A stretch of 64,000 bases of DNA from contig CP136063.1 in NCBI GenBank assembly GCA_032622095.1, positions 282,591,426 to 282,655,425 of the forward strand, written 5' to 3'. A program made the translations under genes and the position numbers. This stretch comes from Siphonodentalium dalli. Lineage: Eukaryota; Mollusca; Scaphopoda; Gadilida; Siphonodentaliidae. The notes below the pieces were generated by a model. That model had not been told where the DNA came from and ran no database searches. It worked only from the letters and a program-made list of their open reading frames with translations. Below, one piece after another: positions 11,667-22,066 of this stretch. The first letter of the stretch is position 1; every line of letters begins with the position of its first letter.

Positions 11667-12058
11667 CCCTTTACCCAACAGAACGACCCTGTGCCAATGC
11701 ATTCTCTTATATATGCGAGTCGACCATAGGTCGCCTCGCATATATAAGAGAATGCATTGGCTTAACACATTAAAAATTATAAAATTGTTAAAGAATGTAA
11801 GAAAAAATGGTAAAAAGTGTTAAAAAAAGATTTTTTTTAGGCCAATGCATTCTCTTATATATGCGAGGCGACCTATGGTCGACTCGCATATATAAGAGAA
11901 TGCATTGGCACAGGGCATAACTGTAACTATCACAATGTGGTCAAGGAGCCGGTTCCAATGATATCCATATGTGTATGGTTCTATTGAGACAGACCGAAGA
12001 TATTTTAGGCTGTTGAAGCTTTATTTGGCCGGTTTTGGCCGGTTTGTTGGGTAAAGGG
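11667..12058. mobile_element. piggyBac-like MITE, copy A (double-hairpin family)
   Basis: TIRs are CCCTTTACCCAACA and its complement, preceded by TTAA (11663-11666) and followed by TTAC (a one-base change of TTAA). TTAA target sites with CCC-starting TIRs are typical of piggyBac-type elements. Inside are two strong hairpins, each built from CCAATGCATTCTCTTATATA arms (11695-11760 and 11841-11908) around GTCGACCATAGGTCGC-type loops, separated by an AT-rich spacer. It carries no coding sequence. Other copies: 25452-25843, 27409-27791 and 59507-61185. Confidence 0.9.
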
Positions 12059-12075
12059 TTACTGTGCCCGTAGAT
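12029..12075. repeat. 47-bp direct repeat, left copy
   Basis: It is identical over 47 bases to 13412-13458. It consists of the right end of the piggyBac-like MITE plus the flank ACTGTGCCCGTAGAT. The MITE end together with its own flank has therefore been duplicated, which implies a local duplication or recombination rather than a second MITE insertion. Confidence 0.9.
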
Positions 12076-12082
12076 ATTATAA

Positions 12083-12226
12083 GTTATTGTGGTTGATTGA
12101 CGGTAACATGGTGTGACATTGACGGCTTGGAGCCTATGTTCAACCGAGTCGCGCTAGCGACGAGGTTGAACATAGGCTCCAAGCCGTCAATGTCACACCA
12201 TGTTACCGTCAATCAACCACAATAAC
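12083..12226. repeat. 144-bp near-perfect palindrome
   Basis: The arms pair base for base from GTTATTGTGGTTGATTGACG on the left to its complement on the right. Apart from one two-base mismatch near 12146/12163, pairing continues inward through GTCGC/GCGAC to a four-base GCTA loop at 12153-12156. It could extrude as a cruciform or fold as RNA. No terminal duplication is obvious. Confidence 0.92.
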
Positions 12227-12805
12227 GTATATGTTCCATTGACAGCCCTTTAATTTTGTGGTGACAGCTAGAATCAGTTTCATACTGGAACCGATGCGTC
12301 ATATTATATAGCATTCTCATGTTTACGCTATAAACCCGTTGCGCCCCCCAGTGAATGACGTCACGAAAAAATCAATGATGTAGTTTTATAAATAGAACAA
12401 GAAAATCACTGGAAGTTTTGAATGATCGTAGCACAATTTGTAAGTGGATTTCTCTTGATTTCTCATCAATTATGTGAAGGACTGCCGAAGTGAATGTTGT
12501 GAATGGTACATCCACTAAACATTGGAGCTCCCATGTAATGGCCAGTGCTGTCGAGGGACATTTGGACGTTTTCAATGGATAGGCCTACTTTGTCCAAAAC
12601 ACCACCGCCATTTCCTGCAAATTTTTCAATTTGTTGTGTTGTTGTTGAACATTTTTGCTGTATTTGCCGAGTTATTTGGGTTCCCGAAATTACTGGTCGA
12701 ACTTGAGGAATGTTCATGTCATCATGAGGCGGACACGCAGATCTCGGATTTACGGGCGGATTGTATGGCACGAGTGAGTCACGTGAAACACTACCACCGA
12801 TGGCC

Positions 12806-13066
12806 TCACCCATCGCCATTTTCTCCCTGCAAATACTCCCTTACTGGCCTTAGTGTTCTGGCAGCTACCGCATTTGAACTCTGTATATTTTTAGGAATAT
12901 TATTCGCACGTTTGGAAATTATTTCATCCATCGAATGATCGGCGAAGCGCTTCATTTTGTCGTATTTTGTTACTAAATGCAGACGACGTAATTTGTTTAC
13001 ATCACCTATACAACAGGTGCGAATACTAACACCCACCAGAGTGAGTAGAACCACCCAACTTGACAA
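12806..13066 (-). pseudogene. Possible N-terminal domain of a Crypton-like recombinase
   Basis: The minus frame contains KRFADHSMDEIISKR then IPKNIQSSNAVAARTLR and VREYLQGENGDG. This resembles the N-terminal helical (SAM-like) segment of Crypton-derived recombinase families. The domain would begin at the Met at 12955. The frame stops just after GENGDG, where GGTGAGG could be a splice donor. Downstream on the same strand, 12466-12819 encodes an unrecognised 117-residue frame that could be another exon. The catalytic half of the same kind of protein lies on the opposite strand at 13571-14463. Family recognition here is by pattern only. Confidence 0.45.
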
Positions 13067-13411
13067 ACGATGAACACTACAATTTGGATTAATCCATTAA
13101 AGTTAGGGACCGCTTAGTATAAGAAAAAACGTTCATTTATATAATCAATGATTTTATAGTGAACCTATTACATAAAACAGATCGATCGCCGTCAATTGTT
13201 ATCTGAATTGTCAAACAAATTATTTGCAACACGGTCTTACACGTTTACGTGCCGGTAACGTTATTCCCCCAGATGGAGCCTCTTGCTCTATGCAAATTAG
13301 ATGACGTCACCCGCCAACATAAGAACCTTCGCACGCGCGAAAGCCGTAAACATGGGATATGTTGCGCGAGCGTTAACCAATTGAATGCCGAGGATTTAGC
13401 TGGAAATGGAA

Positions 13412-13458
13412 CCGGTTTTGGCCGGTTTGTTGGGTAAAGGGTTACTGTGCCCGTAGAT
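13412..13458. repeat. 47-bp direct repeat, right copy
   Basis: It is identical to 12029-12075 and carries only the right terminus of the MITE, with no MITE body to its left. The two copies bracket a 1.34-kb segment holding the palindrome and the minus-strand recombinase fragment. Confidence 0.9.
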
Positions 13459-13570
13459 GTTGGATTATTGCCTTGGTGCATCCGTGTTTGAAGTCAGGAA
13501 GGATGAATTGATCAATTCGATACAACATTAAATTCGCGAGAATGACAGGCATGTCACTCTTTTATAGGAT

Positions 13571-14463
13571 GACTGTTTTGAGGGAATGCGATGTAACCTT
13601 GACCGGAAAATGAAGGATCTTGCATCGAGAGGAATCAGATCCAATAAGAAACAGGAATCTGTTATCTCTGTTGTATTGGGTGACGATTCCCCAGATAAAC
13701 TTCGGAATACACTATTCTACCTCATAGGATGAATTTCGCTCTGCTGGGAGGAAAGGAACACTATATCTTGAGGTACGGAGAAACATCTCAGTTTAAAATC
13801 GGTAGTGAGGGTGGGCGCAAATACTTAGTATACACTGAAGACATTTCTAAATGCAACACCAGTGGAATACAGCACCGCCGGTTAGATAAAAAGAGATCGA
13901 AAGCGTTTGAAAACATTCAGAATCCAAATAGATGTGTGGTGAAGTTATTCGAAAATATGTATCTTTGAGGCCAAGAGGAAGGAAATGTCACTCATTGTAC
14001 CTTCGAGCCCTAAAAAAGCCAACTGACATTCTGTGATATGCTGACATGCGCATTTGTGAGAACTCACTTATGAAGGTTGTGAAAACATTGTGTGCTGATG
14101 CCGGGATGGAGGGATATTTCACAAACCATTCCCTATGATCCACCGCTGCAACCAGAATGCGTGATGCCAACATATCCGAGTAGGTCATATGTGAAAAGAC
14201 TGGCCACTGATCCAACGCTGTTCGTGCTTACAAACGAACTAGCATCGCGCAGCAAGAAATTGCCAGTGACATGATTCAGGGCGTAAAGAAAATCAAGGGA
14301 GTAGTTGACTGTGTTGTAAAGGAAGAAGATGATAATTTTGAGAAAAGCAAGGATATAGTTAAATGCCAGGACTGCGTGGAGCAGAAAGATGGTGGTAATT
14401 TGGAGGCCCAGAAATTCAAACTGTTTCTTCAAAAAGGGGATATGAAACTTGACCTACAATTCT
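13571..14463 (+). pseudogene. Crypton-like (DUF3504-type) tyrosine recombinase, decayed
   Basis: The translated region begins near MRCNLDRKMKDLASRG and continues LGDDSPDKLRNTLF and MNFALLGGKEHYILRYG. It then has QFKIGSEGGRKYL, YTEDISK and NPNRCVVKLFENMYL before a stop at 13966. The catalytic C-terminus follows in another frame (about 14074-14463) with VVKTLC, FTNHSL-stop-STAATRMRDANISE and SNAVRAYKRTS, which contains the presumptive nucleophile Tyr. This matches the Crypton-derived KCTD/ZMYM-associated recombinase family. The expected catalytic Arg after HSL is TGA and a second Arg after GH is also TGA, consistent with CGA-to-TGA decay. The copy is inactive. Confidence 0.8.
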
Positions 14464-14465
14464 AA

Positions 14466-15023
14466 TGGATTTATATACATTTGTGCATGTGTTTCATGTT
14501 TAAAAGTTCCAGATAAATTTTGATGTTCAGCATAACCCTTTCTTGTTTTATATTGTATATTTAAAACACCCCGCCCATAGAAGACCCAAACATTATTTCA
14601 GGAACCACAGCGACTTACATGATACTTGAATTCACCAAAGCGTCCGATTTTGAGTCTGAACAATTGGATACTTGTAATATCCAACTGTTGGAAATCCAGG
14701 ATATCCAATTGTCACACCCAAAGATCCAACGCTTGGGTCAATTAAACATTGTGACAGCGCGCCCATTGTGTATATTTGTCAGGATAACCACCTGCTATAG
14801 ACAATCGATGATGTCACGTAAATGGTTTAAGTAACATATAACTACTTTGAGGAAGATTATTCACCATTTCTAATTGATAACCCTACTGGAGTGTTTCACA
14901 TCACTTTAATATTTCCAACCATTAGAAATTTCAAGGATGAATCAATGGCATCTAAACAAATAATTAGAGATTGTTCTCATTAGTTTCCAACCAATAACCA
15001 TGAAGCCTTTCTATTTTGTATTG
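14466..15023. other. Non-coding stretch
   Basis: The 71-residue frame at 14619-14834 shows no domain. A few short direct words (ATCCAACTGT and ATCCAATTGT) are the only local structure. Confidence 0.35.
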
Positions 15024-15144
15024 TTGCCAGGTGTGGTCTAATTTGTATTGTTGCCAGGTGTGGTCTAATTTCAAGAAAACTACTTCAAATAAGCTCAATG
15101 TATGTTACAATAATGCATATAGACTATGTATGGGTTACAATAAT
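15024..15144. repeat. Copy of a repeat also present at 18909-19030
   Basis: TTGTTGCCAGGTGTGGTCTA occurs twice in a row here, followed by AAGAAAACTACTTCAAATAA and one 30-bp unit with ACTATGTATGGGTTACAATA. The same order occurs at 18909 onward, where the 30-bp unit is amplified. The TIR element at 15145 is inserted at the end of this copy. Confidence 0.85.
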
Positions 15145-17700
15145 AGTCCAGGCACATAAGGTTTCACTAGTGTAAAAAATCGGGGAAAACTGATTTTTTC
15201 AGGGATCAATAAGAACATGTTTATGAACAACGTGGCAAAAGTCCCCTAAAATCCGAGTTGAGCTTTTTGAGATATCTTGAATTTTCGGAATGGTTCAAAT
15301 TCAGGCCATATGGGAATGCAGTCATGTGTAGATCAATTAATTCCAAATTCATAATACATTGACATACATACAAACAATGCTTAGCCGTGAACCATATAAG
15401 TTGAATTGAAGTCCCAAAATGGCCGCCAAAATGGCCAAAATAGAATGAAATTTACATTTTATGCATAATTGAATAGCTAGTCCCATAAGAGTGACAACAC
15501 GCTCGAAATATGTGAGGAAGAATGATTGCAGAGAATAAGAGAAACATTTTATCGGGTATGTGCGAATTATCTCTAATATATATCGCGAGAGATATAGCGA
15601 AAATCAAGGTCTCATCAAATGGTTAAATCTGGACTTTTTGACCGCAAAGAAACGGGAGAATAAGGCAAATTTTTCTGCACTATTTATCTTGAATCGTGTG
15701 ATATATATGTACACTACACTGTAAAATGAAATTTAATAGCGAAGAATTGATTCTGTGACCTTTCATAGAAGCCGAAATATATGTGCTCATAGCAGTATCA
15801 CTAATGTGACCGGTCATCGTTTCTTTTGATATATACACTGCTATATACACTTTCGAAATACACTGCTATAGAGCAGTATGAGAGATATTCATAGAGTAAT
15901 GGGTGAATTGTGTAGATTATATTCTCCGTGTCTTAAAATATTAGTAATTTTTGCCTAAGAATAAGTAATAAATCACGAATATTTCGCTGTTATCACAAGA
16001 ATGCATGGTGGTATACTATGAAAGCAATTTATCAAAACACAAAGGAGTACCATATACTTTCTTTAAAAAAATCTAAACTTGACCAAAATTGCCCACATAC
16101 TCTGTGACAGAGACTGTCTTTATACCTGGAAATAATATTTGGTTATATTCACCAAGGTCACATATACGCGAAGGGTACTATGTTTTCTGCAACCGCATTA
16201 CCGTGTGTATCCCTTCTCCCTAATGTTACACATATCTGCTGAACTAACAACCATAACTAGCAACATTGAGTCAATGTTCAACGCTGAAATAACAGCTTTA
16301 AACGATGATCACCTGATATTTTGCACAAGTTCATGGGTGGTTTTGGCAAGATATTTTCAAACAACAAAATACGGAAAACTAATATTGTACATTGCGTAAT
16401 AGCATATTCCAGTTGCAAGTTGCCGACTGAAGTAAGTTGAACAAATTGTTTACTAAGAGACCGGTTTGGAAGCAGCACGAAAATTAGTCGTATATCAAAT
16501 GTACGATGTGCTGTCTATTTGATCTGGTGTGATGCAGTGCTAATCTTTTGAAGAGGTGGCGGTTTCTTTGCAATATAATAAGAATTGCAACATACGTGTG
16601 TGGTTTATTATCATGTACAGTGATGAACAATCCGGAAATGTAACTACTATTTATACCGCAAGGATATGCACTTAAGTTTCTGCGTTCCATTCAATAATTT
16701 ATCATCACGCCGAACGAAACTACCATACATTGTGTGGCGAAACATTACTTCGCATGTTGCATGCCCGAAATTATTATTTTTGGCCCCGACTGTAAACAGA
16801 AAACCCGAAATTTTAAAGACGTAATTCATTGGGTTTGACCTGCGTTGCAATGGCCGATAAATCCTCCACATGGGCCTGTTTTAATGAACTGTGTACCTTT
16901 AAAGATATTTAACAACAGACTTGTATATTGTTAATACGTATTTTACCTACTAGGTGGTTATATAATAAGTTGCCATCATTTCGGCTTAGCTTGGTGGTTG
17001 CGGCCATTTTGACAGCCATTTCATGACCGCGTTTGTAGTATTCTGATCGTGTCACTATATTCGCTCTCGTACTCATATTTCACATATACTGGTATAACTT
17101 AGTAATGCATATGACTAGCTTAGACAAAATAGAATATCAAAATACGACCAGATCGTTGACAACCAGATTCGGGGGTAGGGTTATGTTTTTACAAGTTTTG
17201 ACAACTTATGATGTGCGTACTCGCTAGTTCTGCCTATTATAGCGACGGGGTGGTGTCTGTGCAGTTTTTAAAATAGATAGCTTGCGCCTATGTTTTGAGA
17301 AGCCTGAGAAATCCTACATCGAATACATCAGTTTGTCTTCAAAATCGTCAGTATTTTGGCTCAGTGTTTTATTTCATATCTATATATGCGAAATTCATTC
17401 GATATTTCCTTTTGAATGGGTGTCGTTGGTTCGAGAATTGTATATCGAACAATATTGAGTGCTTTTTGTATACGTTTCGGCTGAAAAATTGTTACAACAT
17501 CCAATTATTTCCATCATTGTGAAAAATATTGTTTTGTTTAATTATATGGAAAAAATGATGAAACTCAGAAAGCTCAAATCGGATTTTAGGGGACTTTTCG
17601 TGACGCGTCCGCGATGTTATGGCCAAAATAATATAAAAAAATCAGCTTTCCCCGATTTATTTCCTTACTTTTCCACTTCCATGTCTAATGTGCCTGGACT
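15145..17700. mobile_element. 2.56-kb TIR element with ATAAT target duplication
   Basis: The ends are AGTCCAGGCAC and GTGCCTGGACT, flanked on both sides by ATAAT (15140-15144 and 17701-17705). An alternative reading is a TAA duplication with TIRs starting TAGTCC. Imperfect terminal similarity continues for about 120 bp, including AAAATCGGGGAAA and AAAGTCCCCTAAAATCCGA on the two arms. The interior is AT-rich and I recognise no transposase, so it looks non-autonomous. The superfamily is unresolved. The foldback at the window end begins with a similar AGTCCAGTGCA. Confidence 0.8.
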
Positions 17701-17735
17701 ATAATGCTTCTATTTCGTCATAACATAACTTCCGG

Positions 17736-17744
17736 TATAAAATG
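17736..17744 (+). promoter_or_regulatory. Possible TATA box upstream of a gag-like ORF
   Basis: GTATAAAAT lies about 270 bp upstream of the ATG at 18011. The spacing is plausible for a retroelement or host promoter, but nothing else supports it. Confidence 0.3.
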
Positions 17745-18010
17745 AGATATGCCAGTGCGCAGGCGCCAATCACTTTTGCCTTTGTAACGCAAGGCGTAGG
17801 ACGTTACCTTTATCGTCGTCCTCATTTATAGCCGCGAAGATAGTGAAATATATTAGTTCCTTGTATTCTTTAAATTTATTGTATTTGCGGTTATCTATTT
17901 ACCGCATTTATTATTCGCACCACTTCCTTGTCTAGTGGACTGCGAATTAATAGCAATTCGCTGAGAATAGCGATTGCAATTGTCTTAGAGACTTTTTATC
18001 CAATTCCAAA

Positions 18011-18908
18011 ATGGCGGATAAAAGTGAAGACGAACTTTTGTACGCACCCGACAAAAATGAGTCTGCAAAAGTAAAGAGGCGTTCGTCTAAATCAGGAACG
18101 AAACCTATTACAACCTCGAGTACTACCACGACTAGTAGCTCTATTAATACGGTGGCTGTTGATATTCACAAAACACCAGTTGTTATTCACAAAACACCAG
18201 TTGTTACTACTAGTAACTCACCAGTCCGGGCGATTGGTTCCAATCCTTCGCTTCAAGCTTCCAAGCTTTCACTTCAAGCTGCGACTTCGGGGTCAGCTTT
18301 TACAGGTTTCAAAATTCCTTTGACATCCTCGACAAGTTCGTCAAGGAGAAGAAGTGATAATGACGTGGAGGTTTCGTGCCAGCAGCTTATTCTGGACAAG
18401 TTGTGTTCTATTGAAGCTAACCAACAGAAGCAAGGTGTGGTTATCACTGAACTGAGTAATAGAGTTACACATGTGGAATCCTACAATGATCAGGATTATG
18501 AGGATTGCTATGAGCAAGATCAGTATTGTGAAAGTGAGGTCGATAATGGTGACATTGAAATTTCGTATGACAATGATTCTGTTGATCATTCTCCGAGTAT
18601 TGTTATGGTTGACATGTCAAATCCATTTCGGGCTGCCGGGGCTAAACTGAAAGTGAAGGAAGCAAGTGATCCACCTGTGGATTCTGAGTTGGCTTCTTGT
18701 GTAAATTCATGTTTTTCTCGATGGATTGGAGGATGAACAGTCTGTTTCCTTGTTGAAGGATGGGGTAATCAACAAACCGGAAAATTGTTCAGGTTTAGTG
18801 CCGGTTCGTACCAATCCACTTGTTTGGGATTTACTCTCCAACAACACTAAAGGTGTGGATAAAAAGCTACAGAATGTTGGACAATCTGTCACAAAAGCCG
18901 CTTCACTG
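18011..18908 (+). pseudogene. Gag-like ORF of a DIRS-type retroelement, truncated
   Basis: Frame 18011-18736 encodes 241 residues: a Ser/Thr-rich N-terminus with a duplicated IHKTPVV, a short helical segment (QLILDKLCSIEANQQ) and an acidic Asp/Glu/Tyr-rich stretch. A one-step shift near 18720 leads into frame 18726 onward with EDEQSVSLLKDG, KPENCSGLVPVRTNPLVWD and NTKGVDKKLQNVGQSVTKAA. That last part resembles Gag-like proteins of DIRS-type elements (recognised by pattern, not by search). The sequence is cut off at 18909 by unrelated repeat DNA, and no RT follows. Confidence 0.6.
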
Positions 18909-19147
18909 CTTGTTGCCAGGTGTGGTCTAATTTGTATTGTTGCCAGGTGTGGTCTAATTTCAAGAAAACTACTTCAAATAAGCTCAATGTATGTTACAAT
19001 AATGCATATAGACTATGTATGGGTTACAATAATGCATATAGACTATGTATGGGTTACAATAATGCATATAGACTATGTATGGGTTACAATAATGCATATA
19101 GACTATGTATGGGTTACAATAATGCATATAGACTATGTATGGGTTAT
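18909..19147. repeat. 30-bp tandem repeat, about five units, within a dispersed repeat
   Basis: Units of AATGCATATAGACTATGTAT plus GGGTTACAAT start at 19011, 19041, 19071, 19101 and 19131. The preceding 100 bp match 15024-15120. The repeats are contiguous, with no spacers. Confidence 0.92.
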
Positions 19148-19239
19148 GACAGAAGATGTAGTGCTTGTGGTATGTTCGTAAATGATAGAGTGTTGTATGT
19201 TCGTAAATGATAGAGTGTTGTCTATGCCAATCTGAAATT

Positions 19240-19610
19240 CTACTAGTGATGGACTCACATGGAAATTATTTAGATGGAAAGAAACTGTACAAGAACCGAG
19301 ACATCATGGTGAAAGTGCTTGACTATGGAAAGAAATATATTGCTGGTGCTTGACAATTCATAACTGATAAAGTTGCAGATACCAAGTACCTGATATTAGG
19401 TGTCGGAAGCAATGATTTAAATAACGACTCGGCAAAAATGTATTGCAAATATTAAGTCACTGATCAGGGACATCAGAAACAGACGTAAAGATATCCTTGT
19501 AATGCCAGCTTTCCAGAGACTTGGAGCGAATGTGTATAACAAAAGTTGATTTTTTTAATAATGAACTTTACAAGTTTCAGAAACTTGAAAAGTTTGAGAT
19601 GATTGAAAAC
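19240..19610 (+). pseudogene. LINE relic: SGNH/GDSL esterase-like segment
   Basis: The translation contains VMDSHGNYLDGKKLYKN (block I-like Asp-Ser-His), then LILGVGSNDLNND (the G-x-N-D block) and a later MPAFQRLGANVYN. These are features of the SGNH hydrolase domain found in ORFs of some CR1-type LINEs. Several stops and shifts interrupt it. It precedes an endonuclease fragment at 19990-20375 on the same strand, so both are probably one LINE, split by a MITE. Confidence 0.55.
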
Positions 19611-19658
19611 ATTCACATTAATAGTTCGCATTGGCAATATTGTGCAGAGGATAGTATA

Positions 19659-19827
19659 CAGTAATGCCCTAAGTAATCGACTCCATAACCAAAGCAGAAT
19701 TATGGGTAACTTTGCAGGATTTAGTCGGAAATATGGCTTGTTGCCACGCAATCATTTCCGACTAAATCCTGAAATGTTACCCATAATTCTGCTTTGGTTA
19801 TGGAGTCGATTACTTTGGGCATTACTG
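19659..19827. mobile_element. TA-flanked palindromic MITE, copy 1 (CAGTAATG family)
   Basis: The TIRs are CAGTAATGCCCTAAGTAATC and its near-complement, flanked by TA on both sides (19657-19658 and 19828-19829). Almost the entire element is a palindrome built on GCAGAATTATGGGTAACTTT. The TA target site and CAGT start suggest a Tc1/mariner (possibly pogo-like) MITE. Other copies: 32441-32543, 58149-58276, and half of one at 61929-62005. Confidence 0.85.
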
Positions 19828-19989
19828 TACATTTTAATAGGAATGGCTTGTTGGAATTGGTGTCAATGATCAAGAAAACTGTAATCCAAAAATAGGATTG
19901 AAAACTTATGAACAATATCATAGTGGTTCCGACAATCATAGTGGTTATGGGCAATACCATAGTGGGTTTTCTCAAACGAGCAACTTCAA

Positions 19990-20375
19990 AAGGCAGAGAA
20001 GCTATGGAGATGTGGTTGAAACATGGACATCCAAGAGGTCGGACATAAGTCTTCCAGGTTTTCATGCCATTCATGTACCAGGAGAAAAGAATAAAGGTAA
20101 AAGGGGACGGAGATCAGGGGGATTGATCTTATATTATAAAATTGAACTTAAAATGATAAAAGCAATCACAAAAATATCATCCTCAAAGGAATGCATATGG
20201 GTAAAGCTTGATAAAATAATATGTGGACTACAGGATGATGTTTATCAAGCTTGCATTTACATTAAGCCAAGATTGAAAACAAATTCATTAGCAAATGAAA
20301 ATTTCTTTGAAGAACACGGGAACTCTATAAAAACTTTCTCTAAGAATGGAAAGGTTTTATTAATTATTAATTAAT
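19990..20375 (+). pseudogene. LINE relic: APE-type endonuclease N-terminal part
   Basis: The frame includes ETWTSKRSDISLPGFHAI (the ETW motif of APE endonucleases), GRRSGGLILYYK, SSSKECIWVKLDKIICGL and VYQACIYIKP. The frame ends in an ATTAATTAA run at 20370. Coding-like text on the far side (20490-20670, with VEDPGQF and INFGSRAVSGIRRP in a shifted frame) suggests the LINE continues after an indel or insertion. No RT is visible. Confidence 0.65.
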
Positions 20376-22066
20376 TAATTATTTAAGATAAGATCAGATT
20401 TATTAAAACAAACCATAAAACAATGGTGTCTGTCGTAACATAATATATATACAATATACATCTGAGAAAGAAATCATATATTTGGTGACTATAAATTGAC
20501 TATAATAGGTGAAACATCTGTGGAGGACCCAGGTCAGTTTAGAGAACATGAAATAAATTCACATATCAATTTTGGTTCGCGTGCTGTGTCTGGGATAAGA
20601 AGACCTCGAAAATTATTGAAAGATTCTTTTGATCCTTGTTGTAAAGTTTTTGGTTCAACTTGTTGATTGAGTTTTACAAATAAATTATTTCTTTGGTTAA
20701 TATTCTTCATACAGAAAAGGAAAAAATGTTCTTTGTCTTCTAATTGAAGACATAGAGATATTGAGATAATGTTGGTTTTGGGTGTTTCTGTCTTTCCTTT
20801 TCTATGGCTAAATTATGAACACTGATCCTCATTGCATTCAGGTGCCTGGTGAGAGATTTAGTTATCCCTAATGTTAAATAAGTTTGAGTTTTGAACTCCT
20901 TATAGATTTTCCATTGTAACATCTTGTGAATATGTTTTAAGTTTTTTTATCTACATCCGCCTTGTAAGAATATAATATAGGGTCGTCCAAGTTATCTACA
21001 TCCGCCTCGTAAGAATATAATATAGGGTCCGCCTCGTAAGAATATAATATAGGGTCGTCCAAGTTGTCTGCATTCAATGTTTCTAAGTTCATGTTGAATC
21101 TTGTCAAAGAAGAATTGACAACATTTTAATTTAAATCACGATGGTTTAGGCCAGTTCGAGGTTATCAGAATTTTTAAGCCTCCAGTTTTAGATACCTTGA
21201 ACTTTCGAGCCCTCGAGAAAATCATGTCCTAAGTTGTAGATCAGCCTTTGGAACACACAGCATGGGCATGCGATTTATGGGTATGAATTGGCTGCAATGA
21301 AAAAAATTCACATTGTGTATTATTGACCCAAAAATTTAACAAAATCAAAAAACTTGCAAATGAAAACTGATATTCACACACAATATATAAAAAAAATATT
21401 TTCAGAAGGGGAATATACAAATAGTGACAGCTGTGATAGAGCTCATTCTGCCTACTAAACATTCGATTTTTAGCTTGAAGAAAAAGTCACAAAATGACAA
21501 ACTTTTCATTAATGCCAATATATTCGGCACATACACATATTAAAATATGTTTTGACCTTTATATTGGATAGCTTCGATATTCATTTGCTCAAATGCCAAT
21601 GTGACAACACATTTCGGGTTTTCGCGGGGAGTGTATTCGCTGGATTGATAGTTGCAGTTTGTAAATATTATGACCGCGTTAATTGCTTTCGATGTTTAGA
21701 TATGAACAATGTCTGGGCCACTCTTAAAGATTTTATGGCGGGAACAGATTTTTTATCCGCATTTAGAAGCTTTCTGGTGTGGTGAATGAGAAACCTGCAG
21801 TAATAAGCCGTAGTTTTTTGTAATAATTTGAAGGATTAGTTGTTTTACTTCATAACCTCACCTAATTAATATATCGTTAGGAATTTTCCTTTCTGGCAAA
21901 ATTGGACTCGCCCTGGTGTCGCGAAGCAGAACCAGCCAATCAAAAAACTAAAATCGGCTCCACGTGACCAACCCTCCGGTATACTACAATAGTGGACAAT
22001 ACCATTATCACTTTTCGTTTACTGGCTATGAAATCAACATCACTATGATGTTCTAAATTTATTAAC
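20376..22066. other. Mostly non-coding; short tandem repeat at 20953-21064
   Basis: Three copies of CGTAAGAATATAATATAGGG (two with CCTCGTAAG, one CCTTGTAAG) and two of CGTCCAAGTT alternate at 20953-21064. No domain was recognised in the short frames here. Confidence 0.5.

Noticed and set aside
12522-12938. 138-residue plus-strand ORF
   Set aside because: It is antisense to the more plausible minus-strand Crypton-like frames and has no domain.
18909-19147. Tandem 30-bp units as a possible CRISPR array
   Set aside because: Units are contiguous with no spacers and the context is eukaryotic transposon DNA.
18926-19210. Repeat-encoded peptide with 10-residue periods
   Set aside because: The period arises because 30 bp is divisible by three. 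The repeat also occurs outside any frame at 15024.
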